The position numbers were made by a program, and so were the translations under genes. From Chromatiaceae bacterium (GTDB taxonomy: Bacteria; Pseudomonadota; Gammaproteobacteria; Chromatiales; Chromatiaceae): DNA of 64,000 nucleotides. The notes under the pieces were generated by a model, which was not told where the DNA came from, ran no database searches, and saw only the letters and a program-made list of their open reading frames with translations. The stretch lies in NCBI GenBank assembly GCA_025458165.1, contig JALOTB010000003.1, positions 62,001-126,000 on the forward strand, given 5' to 3'. Shown piece by piece: positions 1-9,196 of the stretch (positions are counted from its first letter, which is position 1; every line of letters starts with the position of its first letter).

Positions 1-2
1 GG

Positions 3-707
3 GCGGCGCGGCGCATCGAGGATGGGCTGAAGCTCGCCCGCGGGCTGGGCCAGCCGTTTGGCGTCGCCCAGATCTTCTGGTCGGCGGTGCTCGTCGCCCA
101 CGGCCGCGGGGACCTGGCCGCGGTGCAGTCGCACGCCCTGGAGCTGATTGCGCTCTGTGAGCAAGAAGACATCGCCATGTGGCTGGACGGGGGCCGCATC
201 CTGCTGGGCTGGGCCCATGCGACGGAGGGGCTGGGGGCGGCTGGGGTCGCTGCGATCCAGCAGGGGCTTGGGGGCTGGGAGGCGGCCGGCACGGCGCTGA
301 TTCGACCCTACCACCTCGCGCTGCTGGCCGATGCGTATGGCCGGCAGGGGCAGTGGCAGGATGCCATCGACACCGTCAGCGAGGCGTTGGCGACCGCGGA
401 GCGCACGGGCGAGCGGTGGTACGAGGCCGAGCTGCATCGGCTCAGGGCCGAGCTGATGCGGCGGCGCGGCGGCATCGAGCTGGCGGCCGTCGAGGCCGAG
501 CTGCAGCAAGCCCTGGACATCGCCCAGCAACAGCAGGCGCGGGCGTTGGCGCTGCGCGCGGCGACCAGCCTGGCCCGGCTTTGGTGCGAGCAGGGCCGAC
601 GCGGGCCGGCGCGGGACCTGCTCGCCCCGGTCTACGCGGCATTCACCGAGGGCTGGCAGACCCGGGACCTGAGAGAAGCGCAGGCGTTGCTGGCGGAGCT
701 GCTGTAA
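3..707 (+). CDS. C-terminal part of a TPR-rich protein (start lies before the window)
   Basis: The open frame runs from the left edge to a TAA at 705-707, so only the last ~234 residues are present. The sequence is a series of Ala/Leu-rich helix pairs of TPR type. It carries the signature GERWYEAELHRLRAELM (residues ~138-154 of the fragment) and an ending around TRDLREAQALLAELL. These are typical of the C-terminal TPR region of large proteins with a class III cyclase and/or an AAA/NB-ARC-like ATPase domain at the N-terminus. The domain that would decide its function is outside the window. I infer a regulatory or signalling protein. The next gene is also a nucleotide cyclase, which fits but does not prove a cyclase identity. 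Confidence 0.75.
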   Translation, partial: AARRIEDGLKLARGLGQPFGVAQIFWSAVLVAHGRGDLAAVQSHALELIALCEQEDIAMWLDGGRILLGWAHATEGLGAAGVAAIQQGLGGWEAAGTALIRPYHLALLADAYGRQGQWQDAIDTVSEALATAERTGERWYEAELHRLRAELMRRRGGIELAAVEAELQQALDIAQQQQARALALRAATSLARLWCEQGRRGPARDLLAPVYAAFTEGWQTRDLREAQALLAELL

Positions 708-1123
708 CCTGCGGCACGAGCACTGTTCCGGCGCGCGAGGCCGGCCGTCGCACTAACCTGGTGCGGGAATCTTTACGCGATCAGTCCGTTGTAGTCCGGT
801 ACGCGGCACGTACCCTCCGCATCGCGCACTCGGGCCGGGGGCATCCGCGGTGGGGGTCGCTTTTCCCCGCGTTGGTCGGAAGCGCGGCGCGGTCCTGTCG
901 GCATGATGAGGAGCCGTGGCCGCGCTTCGGCACGCGGGTTGCTACTCTCACCGGGGCTTGCACCGGGCCGTGCCCTATCACCCTAGGGTCCCCTGGTCCC
1001 TTCACCCCAGTCCGTACCTTATGACACCTGACCTCAGTGCCCCAGCAACACTGGCCTCCGCCGAACGCCCGCGGCCCTTGAGATCGCCGCTGGTCCGCAC
1101 TGCTGAGATCCTGGCCTAGCCCC
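708..1123. other. Intergenic stretch, no gene recognised
   Basis: 416 bases between the TPR protein and the cyclase. Short open frames exist on both strands (for example 916-1119), but none has recognisable protein character. No tRNA, clear promoter or terminator was seen. It presumably holds the promoter of the cyclase gene. Confidence 0.5.
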
Positions 1124-3352
1124 ATGCGGCGCACCCTCATCGGGCTGCTGGTGGGCGTCTTCGTCGGTCTAGCCGGGCTCGTGCTCGACTTGTCGCCCCG
1201 CGGCTTGGCCTTCGAGCGCAACGTCGGGCTCACCTGGCTCTTCAAGGTGCGCGGTCCCGTCGAGCCGCCCCGGGACGTGGTGGTGGTCGCGATGGACGGT
1301 CGAACCGGTGACCAGCTCGGTCTTCCCCTCCTGCCGCGCGACTGGCCCCGCTCGGTCCATGCCACCCTCGTCGAGATGCTGGTCGAGCGCGGCGCGTCGG
1401 TCATCGCCTTCGATGTGCACTTCGGGACCCCGAGGGACGCCGCATCCGACCAGGCCTTCGTCGACGCGGTGGTGCGCGCCGGCAACGTGGTCCTGGTGGA
1501 GCTGCTCACCGGCAAACGCCTGCCGATCACCGACCAGGCCGGACGTCATGTCGGCATGGTCTGGACCGAGGAGTCGCTCCCGCCCTTCCCGGGGCTGGCG
1601 GAGGCCGCCGCCGGTCTCGCCAGCTTCCCGCTCCCGAAGGAGGCGGCCGCCGTCCATCAGTTCTGGGTCTTCAAGGAGAGCACCGACCAGGCCGCGACCC
1701 TCCCGGCGGTCGCCTTGCAGCTCCACGCCCGCGACGCGGTGAGCGGTCTGCTCGAGCGGGCGCCGAAGAGGACCGGCGGCACGCCGGCGCCCCTCCCGGA
1801 TCTGGAGGACGACTTTTCCGACCCGTTGGCACTCCGCCTCCTGATGCGCGGATTGCGCGACCGCTTCGACGCAACCGCCGAAACGACAGGCCGGGCGTTC
1901 AGCGGACGGGACGCGGCCTTGCCGCTGGAGGAGGTCCTGCTCGCCCTGTACGCCGGCGAGGCCCACCGCTACCTCAACTTCTACGGTCCGCCCGGCACGA
2001 TCCAGACCATTCCCTATCACGCCATCCTCAAGGCGGGCGATCCCAACCTCACCCCCGAGGCCCTCGACCTCGCCGGCAAGGTGGTCTTCGTCGGCTACTC
2101 GGACCTGTTCGACCCCGGGCAGCCCGACCGCTTTTACACCGTCTTCACGCGTGACGACGGCGTGGACCTCAGCGGGGTCGAGATCGCCGCCACGGCCTTC
2201 GCCAACCTGCTGACAGATCGTTCGCTCGATCCGGTCGACCTCTGGACGGCGGTCGCATTGCTGCTAGGGCTCGGCCTCATCCTCGGGATGACGGTCTACC
2301 TGCTCCCGGCCGCGTTCGGCGTTCCGGTTGCCATTGCCCTTTTGGTCGGCTATGCGGTGGTGGCCCAGCACCTCTTCGTCGAGAGCGCGTTGATCCTGCC
2401 GATCGCCACGCCCTTGCTGGTGCAGGGGCCGCTTGCCCTCTTCCTCGGGCTGCTTGGGCAGTACTTCTTGGAGCGCCGGCGTGGCCAGCGCATCAGCGCC
2501 GCGATCAATTACTACCTCCCCGAGACCATCGTGCACGACCTGGTGGAGAACCGGCTCGACCCCGCTAAGCTCAACCAGGTCGTCTACAGCACCTGTTTCG
2601 CGACCGATATGGCCGGCTTTTCCACCATCGCGGAGAAGCTCCCGCCGGGGGAGCTGGCGGCATTCCTGAATGACTACTTCGAGACCCTCGCCGCCCCGCT
2701 CAAGGCGCACAAGGTCCACGTCACCGAGTTCCGCGCCGACGCGATCATGTGCGCCTGGACCAGCGACCAGCCCTCGGCCGATCCGCGCCGCCAGGCCCTG
2801 CTCGCGGCCCTGGAGGCGGGTGAGGCGATCAAGGCCTTCCAGGCCCGCCACGACATGCCCGGCGCCCGGCTGCGGATCGGGCTGGAGGCGGGCTGGGTCT
2901 ACGTCGGCCACGCCGGCGGGGGCGGGCGGTTCGTCTACAGCATCGTGGGTGATTCCGCCAACACGGCCTCTCGCGTTGAGGGGCTCAACAAGCACGTCGG
3001 GACCCAGATCCTCGCCACGGGGTCGGTGGTGGCGGGCTTCGAGAACCTGGTGACGCGCTACCTCGGCGCCTTCCAGTTCGTCGGCAAGAGCGAGGCCGTT
3101 CCCATTCACGAAGTCCTTGCCAAGCGCGAATCCGCCGATGACTGGCAGCTCCGGTTGTGCGAGGCCTTCGACGAGGTCATGGCGCCCTATTGGGAGGGAC
3201 GCTGGGTGGAGGCCGCCGAGGGGCTCAAGGCGTTCCTCGCCGAGTTCCCGCAGGATGGCCCGGCCGGTTTCTTCCTCGCCCGCTGCGATCGTTTCTTGTC
3301 CTCGCCGGGCGAGCACGGAGACCCGCACGTGATTCGCATGGACGCCAAGTAG
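1124..3352 (+). CDS. CHASE2-domain class III adenylate/guanylate cyclase
   Basis: A 742-residue membrane sensor cyclase that makes a cyclic nucleotide from ATP or GTP. An N-terminal membrane helix (residues ~3-25) is followed by an extracytoplasmic CHASE2 domain (~40-365), two to three membrane helices (~370-450) and a cytoplasmic cyclase domain (~480-680). The catalytic residues are all present: metal-binding Asp495 (TDMAGFS) and Asp539 (ADAIM), and the transition-state pair Asn613/Arg617 (NTASR). The two purine-selecting positions are Glu535 and Ser606. Adenylate cyclases usually have Lys with Thr or Asp there, and guanylate cyclases Glu with Cys, so GTP use is possible. The gene lies 49 bases upstream of a glutaminase carrying a cyclic-nucleotide-binding domain and is probably co-transcribed with it. 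The ATG at 1124 starts directly at the membrane helix. Confidence 0.9.
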   Translation: MRRTLIGLLVGVFVGLAGLVLDLSPRGLAFERNVGLTWLFKVRGPVEPPRDVVVVAMDGRTGDQLGLPLLPRDWPRSVHATLVEMLVERGASVIAFDVHFGTPRDAASDQAFVDAVVRAGNVVLVELLTGKRLPITDQAGRHVGMVWTEESLPPFPGLAEAAAGLASFPLPKEAAAVHQFWVFKESTDQAATLPAVALQLHARDAVSGLLERAPKRTGGTPAPLPDLEDDFSDPLALRLLMRGLRDRFDATAETTGRAFSGRDAALPLEEVLLALYAGEAHRYLNFYGPPGTIQTIPYHAILKAGDPNLTPEALDLAGKVVFVGYSDLFDPGQPDRFYTVFTRDDGVDLSGVEIAATAFANLLTDRSLDPVDLWTAVALLLGLGLILGMTVYLLPAAFGVPVAIALLVGYAVVAQHLFVESALILPIATPLLVQGPLALFLGLLGQYFLERRRGQRISAAINYYLPETIVHDLVENRLDPAKLNQVVYSTCFATDMAGFSTIAEKLPPGELAAFLNDYFETLAAPLKAHKVHVTEFRADAIMCAWTSDQPSADPRRQALLAALEAGEAIKAFQARHDMPGARLRIGLEAGWVYVGHAGGGGRFVYSIVGDSANTASRVEGLNKHVGTQILATGSVVAGFENLVTRYLGAFQFVGKSEAVPIHEVLAKRESADDWQLRLCEAFDEVMAPYWEGRWVEAAEGLKAFLAEFPQDGPAGFFLARCDRFLSSPGEHGDPHVIRMDAK

Positions 3353-3401
3353 TGCGCCTTTGTGGCGATCAATCAACCGAGTCGTTCTCCGAGGGTCGTT
3401 A

Positions 3402-5240
3402 ATGGATAAGAAGGCCGTCCAGCTTTGTCCGGTTCAGCGGTATCTGGAGCAGTTGCATTCCGAGCTCGCCGGGATGACCGGGGGCGAAGTTGCGAGCTAT
3501 ATCCCCGAGCTCACCCGCGCCGACCCCGCCTGGCTTGGCATTGCCATGGTGACGGTCGACGGTCACGTCTATCAGGCCGGCGACTCGCGGCAGACGTTCA
3601 CCATCCAGTCCATCTCGAAGGCGATCACCTACGGCCTGGCGCTTGAGGACCGCGGCATCGACGCCGTGCTGGCTAAGGTGGGGGTCGAGCCCTCGGGCGA
3701 GGCGTTCAACTCGATCAGTCTTGAGCCGGATACTGGTCGGCCTTTGAACCCGATGATCAACGCCGGCGCCATCGCCACGACCGGTCTGATCGAGCCCGCG
3801 CCGGACTCCACCCCGATGACGCGCATCATGGAGACCTTCGCCCGCTACACCGGGCGGCCCCTGGATGTCGAGGAGCGTGTCTATCGTTCGGAGAGTGATA
3901 CCGGGCACCGCAACCGCGCGATCGCCCACCTGCTCTATGGACATGGGATCCTCGATCGGCCGCCCGAGGAGATCGTCGACCTCTACTTTCGCCAGTGCTC
4001 GATCCTGGTCACGGCCCGCGACCTCGCGGTCATGGGGGCCTGCCTCGCGAACAATGGGGTCAATCCCATAACCGGTGTCGTGGCGCTGCAATCGCGTTAT
4101 GTCGAGAAGGTGTTGAGCGTGATGAGCACCTGCGGCATGTACGACTATTCGGGCGGCTGGGTCTTCCACGTCGGGATGCCGGCCAAAAGCGGCGTTGGCG
4201 GCGGGATCATGGCCGTCCTGCCGGGGCAGTTCGGGCTCGGCGTCTTTTCGCCGCCGCTGGATGAGAAGGGCAACAGTGTCCGCGGGTTGGAGGTGTGCAA
4301 GCGCCTCTCGCGGGACTTCGGGCTACACCTTTTCCACGTCGCCCGCTCGACCTCGGCCTCGGTGATCCGCCAGACCTACGACTGCGCCCAATGCACCTCC
4401 CGGCGCCGTCGCAGCGCGGCCGAGCTCGTCTTGCTCGCTGCCCAAGGCGGCCGCATCCGGGTCTACGAGCTGCAGGGCGAGCTGCTGTTCGGCAGCGCGG
4501 AGTCGGTCGCGCTGGAGATGCTCTCCGGGCTTTCCGATTATGACTACCTGGTCGTCGACATGAAGCGCGTGGTCGCCACCGACAATGCCTCCAACCTGGT
4601 CTTTGCGGAGCTCGGCCGGCGCCTCGCGGCCGAGGGCAAGCAGCTCTTCTTCGGCGACACCCGGCAGCTCTACCGCTTCCGCAAGGAGCTACAGAAGGAG
4701 CAGGAGGGGCGGCAGCACCCGTTTGGCTGGCTGCACTTCGAGGACACTGACCACGCGGTGGAATGGTGCGAGGACCAGTTGATCGCCGCTGCCCAGACCG
4801 CCGCGGGGGTGGATCGCTCGCTGACTGACCTCAAGGACCAATACCTCTGCTCGGGGATGACGCCAGAGGAGCTCGACGCCCTACACGCGGGGGGCAGCGA
4901 GCGGCGGTTCGCGGCGGGTACCCTGATCTTCCGCGCCGGGGAGCTTGCGGAGTCCCTGTACTTCATCTTGAGCGGCGAGGTGGAGGTGTGGATCGACAGC
5001 GGCTCGGGGCACCACATGCGGGTCACCACCCTGGGACCGGGGATGGTGTTCGGCGAGGTCGCGCTGCTCAACCAGAACCGGCGCACCGCCAACGTCTCCG
5101 CTGCGACCGACGCCGTCTGCCTCGAGATCCGCTTCGATGCCCTACAGGACGCACTGCGCACCAGGATGCTGGTCAACATGGCGAGCTACTTCGCCCGCAA
5201 GATCGACCAGGATACCCGGTTGATCCAGCGACTTGGCTGA
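3402..5240 (+). CDS. glsA: Glutaminase A fused to STAS and cyclic-nucleotide-binding domains
   Basis: A 612-residue three-domain protein. Residues ~1-310 form a serine-dependent glutaminase (L-glutamine to glutamate and ammonia) of the beta-lactamase-like fold. It has catalytic Ser70 and Lys73 in QSISK, plus MINAGAI and CGMYDYSGGW. Residues ~343-455 form a STAS domain. Residues ~485-605 form a cNMP-binding domain with phosphate-binding cassette F550-G-E ... R561-T562-A563. Stand-alone glutaminases are ~310 residues, so the C-terminal half is an added regulatory module. A CxxC plus Arg run lies in the first linker. The ATG at 3402 is chosen because the family starts close to this point; the in-frame extension to 3360 looks non-coding. 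It follows the cyclase gene by 49 bases, suggesting a cyclase/effector pair. cNMP control of activity is inference. Confidence 0.9.
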   Translation: MDKKAVQLCPVQRYLEQLHSELAGMTGGEVASYIPELTRADPAWLGIAMVTVDGHVYQAGDSRQTFTIQSISKAITYGLALEDRGIDAVLAKVGVEPSGEAFNSISLEPDTGRPLNPMINAGAIATTGLIEPAPDSTPMTRIMETFARYTGRPLDVEERVYRSESDTGHRNRAIAHLLYGHGILDRPPEEIVDLYFRQCSILVTARDLAVMGACLANNGVNPITGVVALQSRYVEKVLSVMSTCGMYDYSGGWVFHVGMPAKSGVGGGIMAVLPGQFGLGVFSPPLDEKGNSVRGLEVCKRLSRDFGLHLFHVARSTSASVIRQTYDCAQCTSRRRRSAAELVLLAAQGGRIRVYELQGELLFGSAESVALEMLSGLSDYDYLVVDMKRVVATDNASNLVFAELGRRLAAEGKQLFFGDTRQLYRFRKELQKEQEGRQHPFGWLHFEDTDHAVEWCEDQLIAAAQTAAGVDRSLTDLKDQYLCSGMTPEELDALHAGGSERRFAAGTLIFRAGELAESLYFILSGEVEVWIDSGSGHHMRVTTLGPGMVFGEVALLNQNRRTANVSAATDAVCLEIRFDALQDALRTRMLVNMASYFARKIDQDTRLIQRLG

Positions 5241-5688
5241 GGCCCCCGGCGGCGACCGTCGCTGATGCGCAGCAGCCGACGCGGCCTCGGGGGTTGGTTC
5301 CGTGGGTCAAGCGATCCCCTGTACTCCTTGGCCGGGTCGTCATCCCGACGGATCCAAACCGGGCACAGCCTGCCCCGGCAGGGAATGCCGGGGGAATGCC
5401 TGGGAGTTGCCGGGCCAGACACGGGGGAAGGGACAGCCGCAGCCCCGCGCGGCGCGACCCAACCGGCGCTGCTCGGCACGCCGGCATTGACGCACTTGGC
5501 CGCGGGACTGCGGGCTCGCGCCGACCTGCCACAGGGCGGCGTGGCGCCCATGACAGCGAGCGGGGCTTAACTGCCCGATATCGGCCGCGGCCTGGAGCCA
5601 TCGGCGCAACAGGTGCGCTTCGCGCGCCCCTTCTCCCTTCGCCCTCCGCGACGGGGCCGGGGTCAGGCGACGCCCCAGCGGTAGGGGT
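5241..5688. other. Intergenic stretch between convergent genes, no gene recognised
   Basis: 448 bases between the stop codons of glsA (plus) and the SLC13 transporter (minus). It is very G+C-rich. Several overlapping open frames (for example 5265-5570) lack protein character. Transcription terminators of both flanking genes are expected here, but no convincing stem with a T-run was seen. Confidence 0.5.
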
Positions 5689-7521
5689 TCAGTAAAGCGG
5701 CATCAGCCAGGGCACCAGCAGCACGCTCACGGCCATCACGATCAGGGTGAGCGGCAGTCCGATGCGCAGGAACTCCGCGAAGCTGTAGCTGCCGGCCGTG
5801 GTCACCAGGGTGTTGACCGGCGAGATGGGCGTCATGAAGGCGGCGGAGCAGGCCAGCGCGATGGTCATGGCGAAGGGGTACGGCGAGGCCCCGAGGGACT
5901 CGGCAACGGCGAGGGCGATCGGGATCATGAGCACCGCGTTGGCCGTGTTGACGATGAAGAGCCCGAGCAGCACGGTGACCGTAAACAGCACGGCGAGGAC
6001 GGCGTGCGGTCCGGCGTCCCCGATCAGGCGGACCAAGGCCGCGGCCGCGAGGTCGACCCCGCCGGTGCGGTCGAGCGCGATGGCGAAGGGCATCATGCCG
6101 ACGATCAGGATCAGCCCCTTCCACTGGATTGCCTGGTAGGCCTGGTCCAGCTTGATGCAGCGGAAGGCCCCCATCAGCAGGCACCCGATCAGCGCGGCGT
6201 GCACAGTGGGGACGATCCCCGTCGCCATCAGCGCGACGACCACGGCGAGCGTGAAGACGGCGTAGGGGGCCCGCTTGGCGGCGGGCACCAGCTCGTCGAG
6301 CTCCTTGGGCAGGTTGAGGATCACGAGATCCCGGCCGTCCGCCTGAAGCCGGCGGATGGTCTTCCAGGGCCCGGCGAGCAGGATGGTGTCGCCGGCCTTG
6401 AGGACCTGCTCGCGCAGCCCACCTGGCTCCAGCGCCGATCGGCCGCGGCGCAGCCCCACCGCGGTGAGCTCCGACTGGGCCAGGGCCTCGGCCTCGGCGA
6501 TCGTCTTGCCGACGAACTGCGACTCGTAGGGCAGCATCACCTCGACCATGCCGACGTGCTGGGAGCGGTCGGCGAAATAACCGCCGGAGCGCCGCAGAAG
6601 GTCGACGCCATAGGTCTTGGCGAGGGTCTCGATATCCTCCGGCGGTTGATCGACGTCGAGGAGCAGGACGTCGTCCGGTTCGAGATAGGTATCGGGGGTG
6701 CGCGGCAGGAGTCGTCGGGCGCGGCCTCGGCCGCGCTCGATGAGGATGATCTTGGCGCCGAGCGTGGGGGGGAGGTCCATCTCGGCCAGCGTGCGTCCGA
6801 GCAGCGGCGAGTTGGCCCGCACCCGGACGCGGTACTCACGGTCGGCGAGCCGGTAGCGCTCGACCCAGTGCGACAGACTGGGCCGCAGCCGCACCCGCCG
6901 CTCCGCCGCCGTCTTCGGTCGCAGCCAACGCTGCGCGAACAGCATGTACAGCACGCCAAGCAGCAGGATCGGCAGGCCGAAGGGGGTGAAGTCGAAGAAC
7001 CTGAACCCTTCAGCCCCGGTGCGCATCAGCTCGTAGTTGATCACCAGGTTGGGCGAGGTGGCGACCAGGGTCATCATCCCGCTGATGAGTGCCGCGAAGG
7101 CCATCGGCATCATGAGCTGCCGCGGGGCGATGCGCGTGCGGCTCGCGATCCGCAGCACCACCGGGATGAAGATGGCGACGATCCCGGTGGAGCTCATCAC
7201 CGAGCCGAGGAAGCCCACCGCGAGCATCAGCAGCACCAGCAAGCGCAAGTGGCTGTCGCCGCCACGGGTGGCCAGCCAGTCCCCGATCCGCTGGGCGACC
7301 CCGGTGCGCGCCAGCGCCTCGCCGATCACGAACATGGCCCCGATTAGGACGATGTTCGGGTTGCTGAACCCGGCGATCGCCTCCTCGGCGGTGATCACGC
7401 CGGTGAAGGGCAGGAGCACCATCATCAACAGGGCCACGGCATCCACCCGCGGCTTGTTGAGCGCGAACATCACGACCGCCGCCCCCAGCAGGGCGAGGAC
7501 GATCAGGAGGTCTGCGCTCAT
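5689..7521 (-). CDS. SLC13/DASS-type anion permease with two RCK-C (TrkA-C) domains
   Basis: A 610-residue inner-membrane transporter, predicted Na+-coupled uptake of a divalent anion (sulfate or dicarboxylate type). The N-terminal half has about five hydrophobic segments and the family signature around ATSPNLVINYEL. Two soluble TrkA-C-like domains follow (residues ~210-290 and ~305-385; RVRANSPLLGRTLAEMDLP and FVGKTIAEAEALAQ mark their starts). A second membrane half ends with TPISPVNTLVTTAGSYSF. This architecture is usual for bacterial SLC13 permeases of the YbhI/YfbS type. The substrate cannot be read from the sequence. The gene lies 3 bases downstream of the serine hydrolase gene, so the two form an operon. 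Confidence 0.88.
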   Translation of the reverse strand: MSADLLIVLALLGAAVVMFALNKPRVDAVALLMMVLLPFTGVITAEEAIAGFSNPNIVLIGAMFVIGEALARTGVAQRIGDWLATRGGDSHLRLLVLLMLAVGFLGSVMSSTGIVAIFIPVVLRIASRTRIAPRQLMMPMAFAALISGMMTLVATSPNLVINYELMRTGAEGFRFFDFTPFGLPILLLGVLYMLFAQRWLRPKTAAERRVRLRPSLSHWVERYRLADREYRVRVRANSPLLGRTLAEMDLPPTLGAKIILIERGRGRARRLLPRTPDTYLEPDDVLLLDVDQPPEDIETLAKTYGVDLLRRSGGYFADRSQHVGMVEVMLPYESQFVGKTIAEAEALAQSELTAVGLRRGRSALEPGGLREQVLKAGDTILLAGPWKTIRRLQADGRDLVILNLPKELDELVPAAKRAPYAVFTLAVVVALMATGIVPTVHAALIGCLLMGAFRCIKLDQAYQAIQWKGLILIVGMMPFAIALDRTGGVDLAAAALVRLIGDAGPHAVLAVLFTVTVLLGLFIVNTANAVLMIPIALAVAESLGASPYPFAMTIALACSAAFMTPISPVNTLVTTAGSYSFAEFLRIGLPLTLIVMAVSVLLVPWLMPLY

Positions 7522-7524
7522 GCG

Positions 7525-9012
7525 CTAGGGCAGCGCGGCCCCGGTGTCGTCGAGCGGCGGGGCGCCATCAATGCCCTCGTCGATCCGCTGCAGCAGGTAC
7601 GGAAAGAAGGGATTGGAGGAGACGCGGGTCAGCGAGTCGAGCGGCAGGATCAACACCCCCACCTCGCCGCGCGGCGCCAGGGCCCCGAGCTTGACGCCGA
7701 AGTCGTCGTTCGGGTCCGGCTCCAGGCCGTAGAGCCCGTCGTGCACCGGGAAGGGCAGGGCGATGTGCGAGAGCGAGAAGACCTGGCGCGGATAGGCCAG
7801 GCCGAGCGGCCTGTCCTGCTCGGAGGTGGCGCCCGCCGCGACCACGCGCTCCACCATGGCGTCGGTCTCGGCGCTGGCGTTGGTGATGCTGGTGGTACGG
7901 AAGTGCCGCGGGGGGGGCGGCAGCAGGCGCTCGAGGGCGGTCTCGACGTCGGGCCGCACCAGCGAGCCGACCTTGGTGTCGCGGTTGACGTCGAAGACCA
8001 CCAGCTCGCTGCCGTTCGGCGGCAGATGGGCGTAGAGCCCGGAGACGACCGCCGGCGTGCTGACGGTGAAGTCCACCACGGACTGGAAGGTGAGCACCGG
8101 CGCCAGCTCGGCGAGCCGGTTGGCGCGTCCGAGCCGCACCACCTGATGCTGCAGGGCGCGGCTAAGCAGCGAGGACTGGCGCGCGCCGTTGACCGGGAAG
8201 GAGTTGTACTTGAAGGGGTTGAACTCTGGGATGACGCTCAGCCAGGCGGCACCGGCGAAGGCCGGGAAGACGGCGGGCCAGCCGACCACCCCCGCGAACC
8301 GCGCGAGCGCCGTGACCCCGATCATGGGGGAGATCAAGACCACCCGATCCGGCCGCCGCAGCCCGGGGTCTTCGAGGGCATCCAGCGCATACTGGAGCGC
8401 CAGCGCGCCGCCGTTGGAGTAGCCGACGATCTCGATCGGGCGTTCTGGTCCGACGCGGCGCTCGGCCTCGCGGACCGCGAGGCGAGTGGCGGCCGCCCAG
8501 TCTTCCCAGTGGACCCGGGTGAGCGCCCCCGGCACCGTGCCGTGGGCCGGCAGCCGGATGCCGATCGCGACGTGTCCGCGCTCGCGATAGCGCTGGGCGA
8601 TGTGACGCTGGCTGTAGGGGGCGTCGGTCAGACCGTGGAGCAGCACGGCGGCGCCCAGCGGCGGGCTGTCTGGCTCCAGAACAAAGGAGCGGTTCCAATC
8701 GGTCTCGAATCGCGCCGGGTCCAGCGGTCCGCCGGCGAAGTAGCGGTTGGCGGGGATCTGGTCCTCGGGCTCCAGCCCCTCGGCGACCTCCCGGCGGACC
8801 TCGGCGAACAGGCGCTCCTCGGCCGCGAGGTAGCCGTCCCAGTCCGATGCGGCGATGGCGTCCGCTTCCAGCTCGCTCGGCACGATCTTGTGCCAGACCC
8901 GCAGCGCGGGGCCGCGCTGCGCGTCGTAAGCGCGAACCGCGAGGATCGTGATGAGCACGGCGGCGAGCAGCACGCCCGCCCATCGGATGAGCTTGACCGT
9001 TGTCTTGAGCAA
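7525..9012 (-). CDS. Membrane-anchored alpha/beta-hydrolase
   Basis: A 495-residue serine hydrolase of the alpha/beta fold. An N-terminal hydrophobic anchor or uncleaved signal (residues ~10-27) suggests the catalytic part is periplasmic. Residues 124-129 (LLHGLT) form the oxyanion-side HG motif and GYSNGG (nucleophile Ser199) is the elbow. Candidate Asp (SVVDFTVST) and His (SLSHIALPF) residues follow. The closest general type is carboxylesterase/lysophospholipase. The substrate is unknown. It is longer than a minimal lipase because of an insert of ~100 residues between the putative Asp and His. It is the first gene of a two-gene minus-strand operon with the SLC13 permease. Confidence 0.8.
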   Translation of the reverse strand: MLKTTVKLIRWAGVLLAAVLITILAVRAYDAQRGPALRVWHKIVPSELEADAIAASDWDGYLAAEERLFAEVRREVAEGLEPEDQIPANRYFAGGPLDPARFETDWNRSFVLEPDSPPLGAAVLLHGLTDAPYSQRHIAQRYRERGHVAIGIRLPAHGTVPGALTRVHWEDWAAATRLAVREAERRVGPERPIEIVGYSNGGALALQYALDALEDPGLRRPDRVVLISPMIGVTALARFAGVVGWPAVFPAFAGAAWLSVIPEFNPFKYNSFPVNGARQSSLLSRALQHQVVRLGRANRLAELAPVLTFQSVVDFTVSTPAVVSGLYAHLPPNGSELVVFDVNRDTKVGSLVRPDVETALERLLPPPPRHFRTTSITNASAETDAMVERVVAAGATSEQDRPLGLAYPRQVFSLSHIALPFPVHDGLYGLEPDPNDDFGVKLGALAPRGEVGVLILPLDSLTRVSSNPFFPYLLQRIDEGIDGAPPLDDTGAALP

Positions 9013-9196
9013 CGCAAATCTCCTCGGTGTGGTGCGCGCTTGGCGGGTCGCCCGCCGGGCGCGGTGGGCGCGATTATGCCCCAGCGGTGGGCTCGGCCAA
9101 GGTTACGATGGCTGCGCGCCGCCCGGTGATCGGCTGGTGTCCAGTCGCAGCGGCATGCGCTGACCCCCTCCATGGGGTGCGGCGAGGCAGGGGACC

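Noticed and set aside
6004-9129. Long plus-strand open frames (447 and 462 residues) opposite the SLC13 and hydrolase genes
   Set aside because: They are antisense shadows of two well-supported minus-strand genes and show no motif.
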